From assembly GCA_022225965.2 (NCBI GenBank), contig JAKJXP020000195.1, forward strand, positions 1 through 29,826: 29,826 nucleotides of DNA, given 5' to 3'. Source of the stretch: Diatrype stigma (taxonomy: Eukaryota > Ascomycota > Sordariomycetes > Xylariales > Diatrypaceae). The stretch's first letter is position 1. Every line of letters starts with the position of its first letter. Made by a program: the position numbers and the translations under genes. Positions 1 through 10,809 of the stretch are shown here, piece after piece. The notes under the pieces were generated by a model that was not told the DNA's origin, ran no database searches, and saw only the letters and a program-made list of their open reading frames with translations.

Positions 1-125
1 TAACCCTAACCCTAACCCTAACCCTAACCCTAACCCTAACCCTAACCCTAACCCTAACCCTAACCCTAACCCTAACCCTAACCCTAACCCTAACCCTAAC
101 CCTAACCCTAACCCTAACCCTAACC
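1..125. repeat. Telomere repeat array (CCCTAA)n
   Basis: Twenty uninterrupted TAACCC units plus a partial TAACC run from the first base. This is the C-rich strand of the vertebrate/fungal TTAGGG telomere, oriented as expected for the left end of a chromosome. The array contains no variant units. It ends abruptly in unique sequence starting ATCACACATCC. The true tract may be longer than what was assembled. Confidence 0.98.
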
Positions 126-215
126 ATCACACATCCGATGTTCTTGGATAGCCACGATTTCGTAGTTGCCCGGCATGCTGTGCGATTTACGATGCGCCTC
201 GCCGAGAAGTTTTAA
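126..215. other. Telomere-adjacent spacer of ordinary composition
   Basis: About 90 bp of mixed composition (for example TTGCCCGGCATGCTGTGCG) between the telomere and the AT-rich block. It still has several CA and TG dinucleotides, so it does not look RIP-mutated. No ORF or repeat unit was recognised. It could be a short subtelomeric element shared by other chromosome ends. Confidence 0.6.
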
Positions 216-934
216 AATTCGGAGTATTCTTATTTTACGCTATTTGCGTTCGCTTTAAGAAATAAATCGGACCTTTTTAAAAAATAAAAGCAATTAAAAA
301 AGCAAAACTAAACGTTTTAATTAATTATTATTTCTTTAACGCTTATAAAAAAAAAACGTAAAAGATAATTATTAACGATAAAATAAACGATTATATAAAA
401 AGAGTTATATATATAGCGTTATATTTTTTATATATATGCTTAATATTTAATATTACGAAAAGCGGTATTATAAACTAACAACTTTGCGTATATGAATTTA
501 AGAATTTAAAGGTCGTTAATGTTAACGTATTTTCTAAGATTCCTAATGGCCATATTATGGCTTCAGTTATAATAATTACGAAAAGATATACGAATTTCGT
601 TAAAGATAATTAAAAGCAATTTTAAAGTAAATAATGCGTAATAAAAATAATAATAACGGTAATTATTTAATGCGGTTTTAACGAATTAATAGGTTATATA
701 AAATAATGATTTATTAAATAATATTTAAAAGCTTTTGCTTTTTTTATATTTAAGTTAATACATATCGGGCTATTTATAAATATATATTCGTAGCTTGTTT
801 TAATAGCCACCTTTTTTAATACTTCGTTATATTTAAATTAAAACTTTAAGTTAATTTGCATTACGATTTTATAACAAATTGGTAAATAAATAAAGAGAAA
901 TATAAATAGGAGTTTTATAAATAGTTTAAAATTT

Positions 935-1090
935 CCTATCGTCGGAACCGAGACTGTGTTCGTGTCGAGCTTTACGCCGATGCCACGGCCCGATGAAATT
1001 GGCGACGGACGTTATATAGCAATAGCCCATATATCCCAATCTCCTTATGGGTAGCCATAGGGCCAACTGCTTTATAGCCATTTATCGACT
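935..1090. other. Normal-composition patch within the RIP block
   Basis: About 155 bp with clearly higher GC and intact CA/TG dinucleotides (for example GAGACTGTGTTCGTGTCGAG), flanked on both sides by RIP-type AT-rich DNA. There is no convincing ORF. It may be single-copy DNA between repeats, or a later insertion that was never RIP-mutated. Confidence 0.55.
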
Positions 1091-1121
1091 TTTTCTTTTA
1101 AATAAATGCACCTTAAGAAAA

Positions 1122-1416
1122 AACAGTTTACAAATCACTTTAAGAATTCGATTAAAGGGTATTAAAATAATATATTGGTAATATAAGCCCTTTTAAGGGC
1201 CGGCCGTTGCAACGTTCGAAAAGCGCTATTATATAGCGCTTCGTAAGATTATTATTGCATTCGTAAAGGCCGCTTTTAGCTATTTAAGCGGTACTTTTAA
1301 ATAAGGGTATTATAAAAACGGCTTATAACGGCTTACGTAAATCCTTTACGTAAAAATATTATAACGCTTATAAAAATAACCGAAAGTTATTTTTGCGGCC
1401 AGCCTAAAGCAGCTTT
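1122..1416. repeat. Direct repeat copy A (about 295 bp, 0.5-kb period)
   Basis: Repeated about 500 bp downstream as copy B. Shared landmarks include TTTAAGAATTCGATTAAAGG, TAAGCCCTTTTAA, GCCGGCCGTT, ACGTTCGAAAAGCG and AAAATAACCGAAAG. Differences are almost all C/T or G/A transitions, copy B being the more AT-rich. Copy A carries a hairpin with arms AAGCGCTA and TAGCGCTT around a 5-nt centre near 1219-1240. It is either a pair of terminal repeats of a small non-autonomous element or two units of a subtelomeric satellite. Confidence 0.8.
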
Positions 1417-1537
1417 ATACGTATAAATAAATTAAAACCTATAAATAATTCTTTTATTAATATTTTTCTTATTAAAATTCTTTTTTTTCCGTTTATTATA
1501 ACCATAAGCATTAATAAAAACGATAAACGGAAAAAAC

Positions 1538-1640
1538 GATAACGCAATTATAAAGCTAATCGAATTATTAATTATTATTATTATAAATAACAAATTACGA
1601 TATAAAATCCTTTTAAACCCGTAAATTAATTTATTTATAA
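1538..1640. repeat. Repeat segment shared with 14184-14282
   Basis: Contains GCAATTATAAAGCTAAT, then ATTATTAATTATTATTATTA, then CCTTTTAAACCCGTAAA. The same series occurs in the same order and strand at 14184-14282. Differences are transitions, with this copy the more AT-rich. The shared part stops at the start of direct repeat copy B. Confidence 0.8.
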
Positions 1641-1922
1641 ATTATTTTAAGAATTCGATTAAAGGATATTGGAATAATATATTAATAATATAAGCCCTTT
1701 TAAAAGCCGGCCGTTATAACGTTCGAAAAGCGTTATTATATAACGCTTTATAAAGCTATTATTACGTTCGTAAAAGCCGCTTTTAATTATTTAAACGATA
1801 CTTTTAAATAAAAATATTATAAAAACGATTTATAACGGCTTATATAAACCTTTTACGTAAGAATATTATAACGCTTATAAAAATAACCGAAAGCTATTTT
1901 TATAACCGGCTTAAAGCAATTT
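1624..1922. repeat. Direct repeat copy B (about 295 bp)
   Basis: Partner of copy A in the same orientation, more heavily converted to A/T: the GCGCTATTATATAGCGC of copy A reads GCGTTATTATATAACGC here. Similarity fades after AAAGCAATTTAA. The roughly 205-bp spacer between A and B contains a segment found again at 14184-14282. Confidence 0.8.
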
Positions 1923-2790
1923 AATTTATTTTATTTATTGTTTTTTTTGGATATAAAAAAAGAATTATTAATTCGTTTTCGATTATCCGTATACGAAATA
2001 GCGTTATAAATATAAAAGGCTTATTAAAAACGTTTTATAATATCGACATACGGTATTAAAGAATTACTTATTTAATAATTTAATGTTTTTTTCGTTTATG
2101 TCGAAATCGAAAGCGTATTATACGGCTTTCCGATAAAAGCTATAATCCGAATACGTATTAAGGGAAATTCCGATTTGCATTAAACGGGCCCGAAATATAA
2201 CGAAAACGCGTTTACGAATAAAGGCGCCGTTTTATAAGCGGAATAAAAGTTATTAATTTGAATTATATTCGGAATTCGAATTTTATTATAATTATTTGGC
2301 CATATAAAAATAAAAACATATACTATCGCTTATAATTTTTATTATTAAGGTTATTTCGTTTTTATTTCGATTCGTTTTATTAAATTAAAGAAATAATCGA
2401 AAGTAATTTTTCCGTTCAAAAAAAATAACGCAGGATAAAAAAAACTTTTCGTACTTATACCGAACCGAATTGCCGGCATCGATTTCGGTATATATAATTT
2501 CGCTTAAATAAAAAAAAATCCGTTTATGTCGTTATAAAAACGGCGTTAATCGCGAATGTATTTCCGGGATTTTCGCCCGCCGTTATTTCGAAACTAATAA
2601 ACCGCTAAAACGTAACTTTAAAAATAAAGGGCTTTTTTTCGATTCGTATCGGTTCGTATAAAAATAAATACTTCGCTTTTTATATTAAGCGTTTTATATA
2701 TGCGTTTTCGAAAATTGTTATATCGTAATTTATATTAACGTATACCGAACGTATAAATATTAGGTATTTCTTTATTATAAGGCCCCGAAA

Positions 2791-3003
2791 TATAAAGGTA
2801 TGGCTTTCGTTTAAGGGGGCTTATTACGTAAGCGGCACGTAATCGGCAACTAAGCGCCGTATTAAGGGCTAAGGCCCATAAAAAGAACTCTGCATATTTT
2901 TAAGAATTATAATTAAAAGTAATCTTATATATCTTTTTTTTAAAATAGCTTCGCTTATATTTAGCCATTATGTTATTAGCTTTTAGTTACTTATATTTTT
3001 ATA
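2791..3003 (+). repeat. 5' LTR of the chromovirus
   Basis: A 213-bp copy starting TATAAAGGTATGG and ending TTTTTATA, identical in length to the 3' LTR. By hand alignment the two differ at about 21 positions, all transitions. At about 20 of these this copy has T or A where the 3' LTR has C or G. The usual TG...CA termini are replaced by TA...TA, as CpA-directed RIP would produce. The preceding CGAAA (2786-2790) is the left target duplication. Confidence 0.95.
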
Positions 3004-5149
3004 ATCTTTTAGTTTTTTATTCGATATTTAACGCAATAATTAATACGAATAAAGCCAGCCGCAGCTTTCGAAATAAAACGGCCATAATGGATAATATAAA
3101 AGAAAATCCTTAGCATTAAATTGCCGCCGAATCGGGCGAAAAGCGGCATACGAACGACGAAAACGGAAAAGCGATATCCGTTATTTTACAAAACAAAAAA
3201 AAACCGCTAGCAACCGCCCAGCGTTAAAACGATAAAGGAAACCCGATACGCGAAAATTTTCCAAGCTACGGAAACTTCGAAAGCACTTCCGTACGCGCAA
3301 TCGGTAACCAGTCGTTGCCGGATCGCATTATAAACGACCCTATTTCCGTTACGAATTAAAAAATTACCCAATTATTAATCGAATTAAAGGCAAAACGTAT
3401 TTAAAACGAAAAAAAACGGAATTTATGCGCCAAGCAAATCGTAAAAAATAAAATAAAGCAAAAAAAATTAATCGCCTTTATTACTGCATAACATACGAAC
3501 AAAACCTTACGAAACGACAAATTTCCGAAATATTTAAGCCGAATATTTAACGAACGGTTTACGATATAAAAAAAAAAAAAAAAAATTATTTCCATTATCG
3601 AAACTAACGCTATCGAAAAATTAAAACAAATTAAAGCAATATATATATATTAAGTTACGGGCTATATAAAAAATAACTTTTAAGCTAAATGGCGATCGTA
3701 TTGCGATAATATGGAAAAAAGCATCGCTAAAACGGCATTTAAGAACCTATGGTTTTTCGTTAAAAAAAAACATATAAATCCCGAATATATAATGCATACG
3801 TTTCGAAATACGTTCGAAAACTTACGTTAAAGCAACGAATCGCCGATAAAATTTTTTATTACGTAACGAATTTATTAAGCCAGCGTAAAAAAGCCGGAAT
3901 TGGATTTTTAATAAAAAAACCCGCGCTTAATGCATTATTTTTATTACCGTTTGTAGCTTATATTAAAAACGAAAATATTAAAGCAAAAAGTTGCATTAAA
4001 GCAGCTTTTTGCCGTAATAGCAAATATTAATCGAATTTAATAAATTTAACGCAAAGGCCAGGTTTTAAAAACAAAGCAACGTAAAAATAAACGGCCGTAT
4101 AATAGCGCTTTTCCGAAGTCCAAAAAAAGCAAGATATTTAGCGCTAAAATGCCTAATGCCTAAAAAAAGCAAAATAAAAGCGATTAATAAGGGAATTCCG
4201 AATGCCGAATAAATTCCGATCGTAATAAATCGATCCGATAATAAAAACAAAAAAGGCTATTAATAACGTATTAAAATTATGGAAAAAAGAAATACCGAAT
4301 TATCGCTTATAAGAAAAAAAAGCGTTCGAAGCTTTTATTCCGACTAAAAAGCAAAGAAATGCCGCCGGGCGTATTTAAAGTTACCCTTTCCGTAGCCGTC
4401 CAAAACCTTATTTAATATAATAACTCTAATATTAATTCGGAATCGGAAAATGGCCTATCGGAATAAGCGCTTACGTATAGCTTATTTCGGCGAAGCTTTT
4501 ACGTATAGTCGGCATAAGCCCGCCGTTTCGAAAAGCCGCGACCGTATTTCCGAAAAAAAACGCGATGCTTGTTACGGTAAGAATTAACTTAAATATAAAG
4601 GCTTAGGTTAATACAATAAGCCGGCGTTTCGCCAGAAAAAAAAAATTCCGACCGGTTGCCGTTATATAGCCGAAATTATTAAGAATTAATGGCGCCTTTA
4701 TTAAGTATTACGGAACATACGAATTCGACGTAAAAATAATAAACGCAATAAAAAAAAAACGAAGATTTTATTAATTATTCTTTATAATCCGTCGTAACCG
4801 TAAAGCGCTTAATCTTTTTTTATTCCGTCCTAGCATAAAACGATTAAAAATGGTACTAAAAACGGTTATTTATTAATGGACGTTCGGCGGTTTAAAGAAA
4901 ATCGACGGCGAGAAATTAGCCGAGTTTATTTTCGTAAATAAGTCGGTTTATTAAATAAATTTAATCGAATTCGAAAACGATCGAAATATCCCTAAATTCG
5001 GCAAAAACAACGCCGAAAAAACGGTCGTATTGCCAAATTGCCTAAAGAATTTCGAGGATATATATTCCGAAAAAAAAACGAAAGCCTATTTAATTTTGAA
5101 ATAGGCAAAATACGTTATTAACCTTATACCAAGATAGCCATTTCTTATT

Positions 5150-8100
5150 ATGGGCCCGATTTATCCTATATCGGAGCTCCAGCAAAAAAAGTTCGAAACG
5201 TATTTAAAAAAATATTTAGCAATAAAACGCATTTAAAAATTTAAATCCGAAATTGCAACCCCGATATTATTCGTTCCAAAAAAAAGAGGCGCGTTTCGTT
5301 TATGTATAAATTATAAGGCACTAAATAAGGTAACGATTAAAAACCGTTATTTTTTGCCTTTAATTTCGGAAATTATGGGCCGATTAAGTTTCGTTAAGGT
5401 CTTTATTAAGCTTAATCTAAAAAACGCTTATTATAAGATCCGCATTAAAAAAGGCGACAAATAAAAAACCGCTTTTTGTATGTATTACGAATAATTTAAA
5501 TATATTATTATATCGTTTGAATTAATAAATGCCCCGGTTATTTTTTAAGCCTATATATATAAAGCTTTAGCCGAATTAATAAATAAAATTTATATAATAT
5601 ATTTAAATAATATTATTATTTTTTCGGAAAACGAAAAAAAACATGCGACGCATTTCCGATTAATTTACGAACGCTTACGAAAATATTAGTTATTTATAAA
5701 GCTATCCAAATACGAATTTTTTTAAAAAGAAATTTCATTTTTAAGGTTTATTATAAATACCGACAAAATTAAGATAAACCTAAATAGGGTCGTCGTTATA
5801 TAGTAATAGCCATATTCTAAATCGATTCGAAACATTTAAGTATTTATAAGATTTATTAATTTTTATAAAAAATTTATACCTAATTATTCCAAAATTACCG
5901 CGCTGATTATAGCGCTTTTAAAGAAAAAGGCGTAATAGCGAATTTTTTAATGGCTAAACGAGGCGAAAGCGGCTTTTGCAAAGTTATAAGGCGCTTTTTA
6001 ATCGGCGATTATGTTCCAATATTAGGACCATATCAAAAAAATAAAAATAAAAACGGATATATTCCTAAAGGCGATTTCCGGAATTTTGTTTTAATTGCAT
6101 AATAATAAATAAAAACCCGTTACTTTTTAATTGCGAAAATTTATAAATATCGAAACGCAATAAGAAACGAATTAATAGGAATTCCTAATTATAATCGAAA
6201 ATTTAAAACATTGGCGCTACTTTTTAAAAAAAACCGAATAAGAATTTTCCGTATTTATAAATTATAAAGCTTTACGAGAAATTATCGACGTTCCGGCGAA
6301 AAACTTTCGAAATAAGTTAGTCCGTTAAATATATAAGTTGTTTTAATTTAATTTTAATTTATAACATAAGCCGGGAATTACGAATTTAATTAACGGACTT
6401 AATTAACGACCGGATTATATATTTAAATTAATCCATTTCGGTAACGTATTATTTACCTTAACGAAAAAGCTTTATTTTACGAAAAAGCTGCTAGTCGAAA
6501 TAAAATAAATACTAACGAATTAAAACCATAATTACTTTAATTATCCCAAAATTAAATGGATATTTCGGGCAATATAAAATTCGTTAGCCGTAAAATTTCC
6601 GGCCGAATACCGAATAACCGCCGCTTAAATAATAACCGTAAAAGCGAAAATTAAAGAAAACCCTTATTTAGTGCTATAATAGGAATAAGCCCTAAATAAT
6701 TAACGAATATCGGGAAAATTTTATTACGTAGCCGTTTTAATACGTACCGCAAAAAAAATATAAGAAACCGGTAAAAACAAAATTCTTAAACGCCCGGATT
6801 TCGAAAGATCGGAATCCGAAAACGATTATGTAAACGCCAAAATATTACCGCAAAACGTTTTTTTTTCGTTAACGGAAGTCTTAACGAAAAAAAAAAGCGT
6901 TTAGGTATTAAAAGCGTTTCGACGATTTTACGAATAAATTAAGGAACTGCAAAAAAAAAACCTAAACTTATAAACCCTAACGGAAATCGTTCGCCGACGA
7001 CTTAACATCCGAAGCGGCTATCGTATAAATAAACACGACGTCCTTTTCTTTAAAAACAGGCTAATAATTTCGGCGCAATTTGTTTTATAACAATAATTAA
7101 TATACCAATATTACGACGATTCGAAAGCAAGTTATATAAAAAACTAGCAAACCATAAAGCTCTTAAAGCGAAAGTTTTATTAAAAAAACATAGCGATTAA
7201 TATCCGAACGTATATCGAATCGTATTCGACGTATTAGGAAATTATAAAACTTAAGCATAAGCCGTACGAAACGTTATAATTCTTGCCGTTACCGAATTAG
7301 CCGTTTTAAGAAATTAATATGGATTTTATTACGGGCTTTTTAATAAGCCTAAAAAATAACGGAATTAATTATGACGCCATTTTGATTATCGTAAACCGAT
7401 TTACGAAAATGGTATTATTTATATTTACGTTAAAAACGCTTACGGCCGCCGAATTAGCGGAAATCTTATATCGAAAAATGAAATGCCGATTTAGGTTATC
7501 CGAAAATATTATTAATAATAAAAACAAATTATTAATTAATAAGTTTTAAAAAAAACTTTACGACGTACGAAAAATTAAGCGCCGATTATTAATGGCGTAT
7601 TACTTATAAACGAACGGCTAAATAAAATGCATAAACCAAAGCTTAAAAAAGTATTTCCGAAAATATTACGACGTAAAGCAAAATAATTGGGCCAAAATTC
7701 TTTATAAAGCCGAATTTAGTTATAATAATTACCGCAATGCATTTACGAAATATTTACCGTTCGAAGCATTATATAGCTATTACTTTCGTATAATAAAATA
7801 AATGCCTAAACGGCTATAGCTTTAAATATAAGAAATAAAGAAACGTTTAAACAAAACGGAAAAAATCCGGCAACGAATATGCGTCCATTAAGAAAAAGCG
7901 ACGGCGACCTAAAAAAAACATTACGATAAGCGTTATATATTTATGGAATTCAAAAAGAATTAAACGGTAGCGTTATTTATAAAAAACTTTAAATTTAAAA
8001 AAAAAAAAAAACTGGTATCGACGTATATTCGGATACGGATCGCCGAACGAATAGGAATATAAGCGTATCGGGTTAAATTATTCGCAAAGTATCAACGCAT

Positions 8101-8345
8101 TTACGACGTATTTCCCGTATTCTTTTTAAAGCCGTAATATAATCGCCGCAAAAGCTCCGAATAATCGGCGTTATTAAACCTCGAAAATAAATAAGAAAAA
8201 TAAATAATAAAGAATATCGTCCGTTATTGCAATAACCGAAGGCCAAAAAAATTTCTTATTAAATAAAAAAAATAACTTATCGAATATAATACCTAGAAAT
8301 TAAAAAAATACCTTATTAACGTTTAGCAAATGCTGGCGCGTTACG
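5150..8345 (+). pseudogene. Chromovirus pol remnant (RT, RNase H, integrase, chromodomain)
   Basis: The reverse transcriptase region begins near 5150. It reads FVPKKRGAFRLCINYKALN from 5270, and the catalytic YLDD box has become YLNN at 5600-5611. The RNase H/connection end is recognisable near 6365 (HKPGITN...RPDY). The integrase zinc-binding segment lies about 7090-7200. The integrase core begins with MDFITG at 7319; its second catalytic Asp, in the usual SDRG context, is Asn (codon 7517-7519). A chromodomain tail near 8200-8340 has NTW changed to NT-stop. Frames shift and stops are frequent. Family identity is certain from motif order; exact borders are approximate. Confidence 0.92.
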
Positions 8346-8408
8346 AAAAAAAGATACGTAAAGCATATAAAAAATGGAACGACGAATAAAAACAATTAGT
8401 TAATTCGG

Positions 8409-8702
8409 CCTTAAGCATTTTGGCGGCCCCGATTCGTTATAAATCGAGCAAAGCCCGTTTGGATATTTATAAAATATAAAGCCTTAAGTATTTTAACGGT
8501 TTAAACCTGTCGTAAATCGAACGGAATTCGTTTAGATATTTATAAAACAAAAAGAATTTTAGGCATTTTAGCGATTTAAATTTATCGTAAATCGGGCGAA
8601 ATCCGTTTGGATATTTATAAAACAAAAAAAGCCTTAAGCATTTTAGCGGCTTAAATTCGTTATAAATCGGTCGGAAACCGTTTAAATATTCGTAAAACAA
8701 CC
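8409..8702. repeat. Tandem repeat, four units of about 72-77 bp, inside the retrotransposon
   Basis: Units start at about 8409, 8481, 8554 and 8631. Each opens with a variant of GCCTTAAGCATTTTAGCGG and closes with a variant of CCGTTTGGATATTTATAAAA followed by an A-rich run. Spacing is 72, 73 and 77 bp. The array begins just after the chromodomain remnant. It gives repetitive open frames on the minus strand that I take to be by-products of the repeat. Confidence 0.9.
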
Positions 8703-10579
8703 GCAAAACAAAATACCTTTTGCTTTATTGGGCCTTTCGGCAACGATACGTAAATATAAAGGAAAACATAAAGGGAAAAAAACGAAAACGAAAACAAAAC
8801 GTTCCTTATAAAAAAAAAGAAATCCAAACGACGCTTAAATAATAAACGAACGTTAATTAAAAGCCAACCGCAATAAAAATTAAATCCATTATTTCCGGAT
8901 TTAAAATCCAACGCTTTATTAATAAGCTATGCGAAAAAAATAAGGTTAATATTTATTCGGAATTAACCTTTATATTTTCGATTTCCGTCGGCGTATCGTC
9001 GAAATTAATCCATGTATTATCGTCGTTTTAGTCGGTAGCAAACGCAAAAGCGACAACAAGCGCGAAATCGGCAGCAAGCGGGAAATTAACGGCAAGCGAA
9101 AGGCTAACGAAAGGCGAAAGGCTAGCGACCGGCGAAAAAACAGCTAACGGCCGCAAAACCGGAATTAACGTAACCGAAAGGCCAAAACAAAAGCGACGGA
9201 TCGAAATTAAAATACCGGATCGACGACCGGGCGTCGCGGAAACGAAACGAAAACGGCTATTCCGGATTATAAGGTCGCAAAAAGCCATTTCGTTAACGAT
9301 TATAGCAACAATAACCAAATCGCTTTAAATAAAGCGGCGCATTATTCCATGCTTTTTCCGGATTTAAAACGCCGATTTTATACCGATTAAAAAGCAATAA
9401 CGTTACGTATAATTCTTAATTTGTTATAATGCCGTTTATAATTTAATATAAACCATTTAATAGCAATTATATAATAATTAAATCGTTTTTAATCGGTAAC
9501 GAACGATATCGAAATTTATAAATACCCTTACGTTTTAATTTAATTAATATTTAAATTATAACGCTATTAATCGGCGCATAAATTAGGTTTCGGCAGCGAT
9601 AATCGCCGTCCGTTCCTTTTTAAAAGCGCCAAAAACGATGCGTTTTTTTTTTTAAATACGCAATCCGAAAAACGAAACATATAACTTTTAATAAAACCAT
9701 ATAACGATCCATTTTACGGATCGCCTTTCGGCCGACGTACGAACGAAGCATAGCCGTCGACGTAACCAGAAACGTTTCCGATTCGAAATCGGTATTTTCG
9801 GCAAATTCCAGAATAGCCTAAGCCATTCTTTAAAGAACGGTCGGCATTTAAGCATTAATTAACAAATAACCGAATAAATAAAGAATTAATATTTACCGCT
9901 AAGCATTTTTTACGGTTTTGCCGGTAATAAATATAAACTAAACCGTTATTAATAATAAACGACGTTATATAACGGATTCGGGCATTCAAATAAAAAAGTC
10001 CTACATAATAACGGCACGGTTTATCGAATTCGTATCGATTAAATTACGTATTGCCGTTATTAATAAACGCGTAATTGCTTTCTTAATTGCTTTCTTAATC
10101 GGAGGAATTATCGAATAGCCATAGGTTCAGAATTTCCTTACGAAACGACATTTCGGCGGCAAATAAAAAACGACGAAACGGCAATTAAATAAAAACAAAC
10201 GGATAATAAAAAACGAAAAAAAACGACAACAAAAATAAAGGCATAACAATAAACGAAATAAAAAACCAAGCAACAAAAAAACGATAACGATACTGCAATT
10301 ACTGTTATATTAAGACTTAATAAAAAAAAAAAAAAAAAACGCATAAACAAAAGGGAACTATAAACCTATTAAGGATAAATTATCGAATAACCGGCGACTA
10401 AATATTTACCAAAATACGGATATCCGGTAATCCTAAGAATAACCTATTATTAAAGCGGCACGCGTGCGTTATTAAAACGGCGACTAGACGCCGTTAAACC
10501 CTAGAGATTACCGGCTTATAAGCCTAAGTTAGGGGCAAACATTTAGGACGAATAAACAGGCTATTAAGAACCAACAACC
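8703..10579. other. Unassigned 3' internal region of the chromovirus
   Basis: About 1.9 kb between the tandem repeats and the polypurine tract, still between the LTRs. Around 9035-9130 lies a degenerate short repeat built on GGCAAGCG/GGCGAAAGGCTAG units. At 10077-10100 the 12-mer TTAATTGCTTTC occurs twice in tandem. Around 10140-10340 the plus strand would encode a Lys/Asn-rich stretch. I recognise no domain; it may be a captured or nested sequence, or a decayed extra ORF. Confidence 0.6.
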
Positions 10580-10593
10580 GGAAAAAAAGGAAA
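10580..10593 (+). other. Polypurine tract of the chromovirus
   Basis: GGAAAAAAAGGAAA lies 3 bp upstream of the 3' LTR, exactly where an LTR retrotransposon primes plus-strand DNA synthesis. Position and composition support the call. No primer-binding site could be recognised after the 5' LTR, probably because of RIP. Confidence 0.75.
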
Positions 10594-10596
10594 CAG

Positions 10597-10809
10597 TATA
10601 AAGGTATGGCTTTCGCTTAGGGGGACTTATTACGTAAGCGGCACGTAATCGGCAACCAAGCGCCGCATTAAGGGCTAAGGCCCATAAAGAGAACTCTGCA
10701 CATTTTTAGGAACTATAATTAAAAGTAATCTTATATACCTTTTTCTTAAAATAGCTTCGCTTACGCTCAGCCATTACGTTATTAGCTCTTAGCCACCTAT
10801 ATTCTTATA
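10597..10809 (+). repeat. 3' LTR of the chromovirus
   Basis: Direct copy of the 5' LTR, same 213-bp length with no gap needed. It keeps more C and G than the 5' copy (for example CTTACGCTCAGCC against CTTATATTTAGCC), so it was hit less by RIP. It also ends TA...TA rather than TG...CA. It is followed by the second CGAAA target duplication at 10810-10814. Confidence 0.95.

Larger units (their letters stand above)
2791..10809 (+). mobile_element. Dead full-length Ty3/gypsy chromovirus LTR retrotransposon
   Basis: An 8019-bp element on the plus strand, bounded by two 213-bp direct LTRs and flanked by a perfect 5-bp target duplication, CGAAA, at 2786-2790 and 10810-10814. Domain order RT, RNase H, integrase, chromodomain is that of Ty3/gypsy chromoviruses, whose chromodomain is known to steer integration to heterochromatin; that fits this subtelomeric site. 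All coding regions carry many stops and Asp-to-Asn changes consistent with RIP, so it is non-functional. The Gag region (about 3060-5100) is too decayed to identify. About 2.2 kb lie between the chromodomain and the 3' LTR, which is long for this group. Confidence 0.95.

Noticed and set aside
8467..8911. Minus-strand open frames with repeated RPIYD/FKPLK peptides
   Set aside because: They are translations of the 72-77 bp tandem DNA repeat inside the retrotransposon, antisense to pol.
9028..9318. 96-codon minus-strand open frame with Ala/Val/Phe/Leu repeats
   Set aside because: It lies antisense within the retrotransposon over a short degenerate repeat (GGCAAGCG-type), which explains the repetitive peptide.
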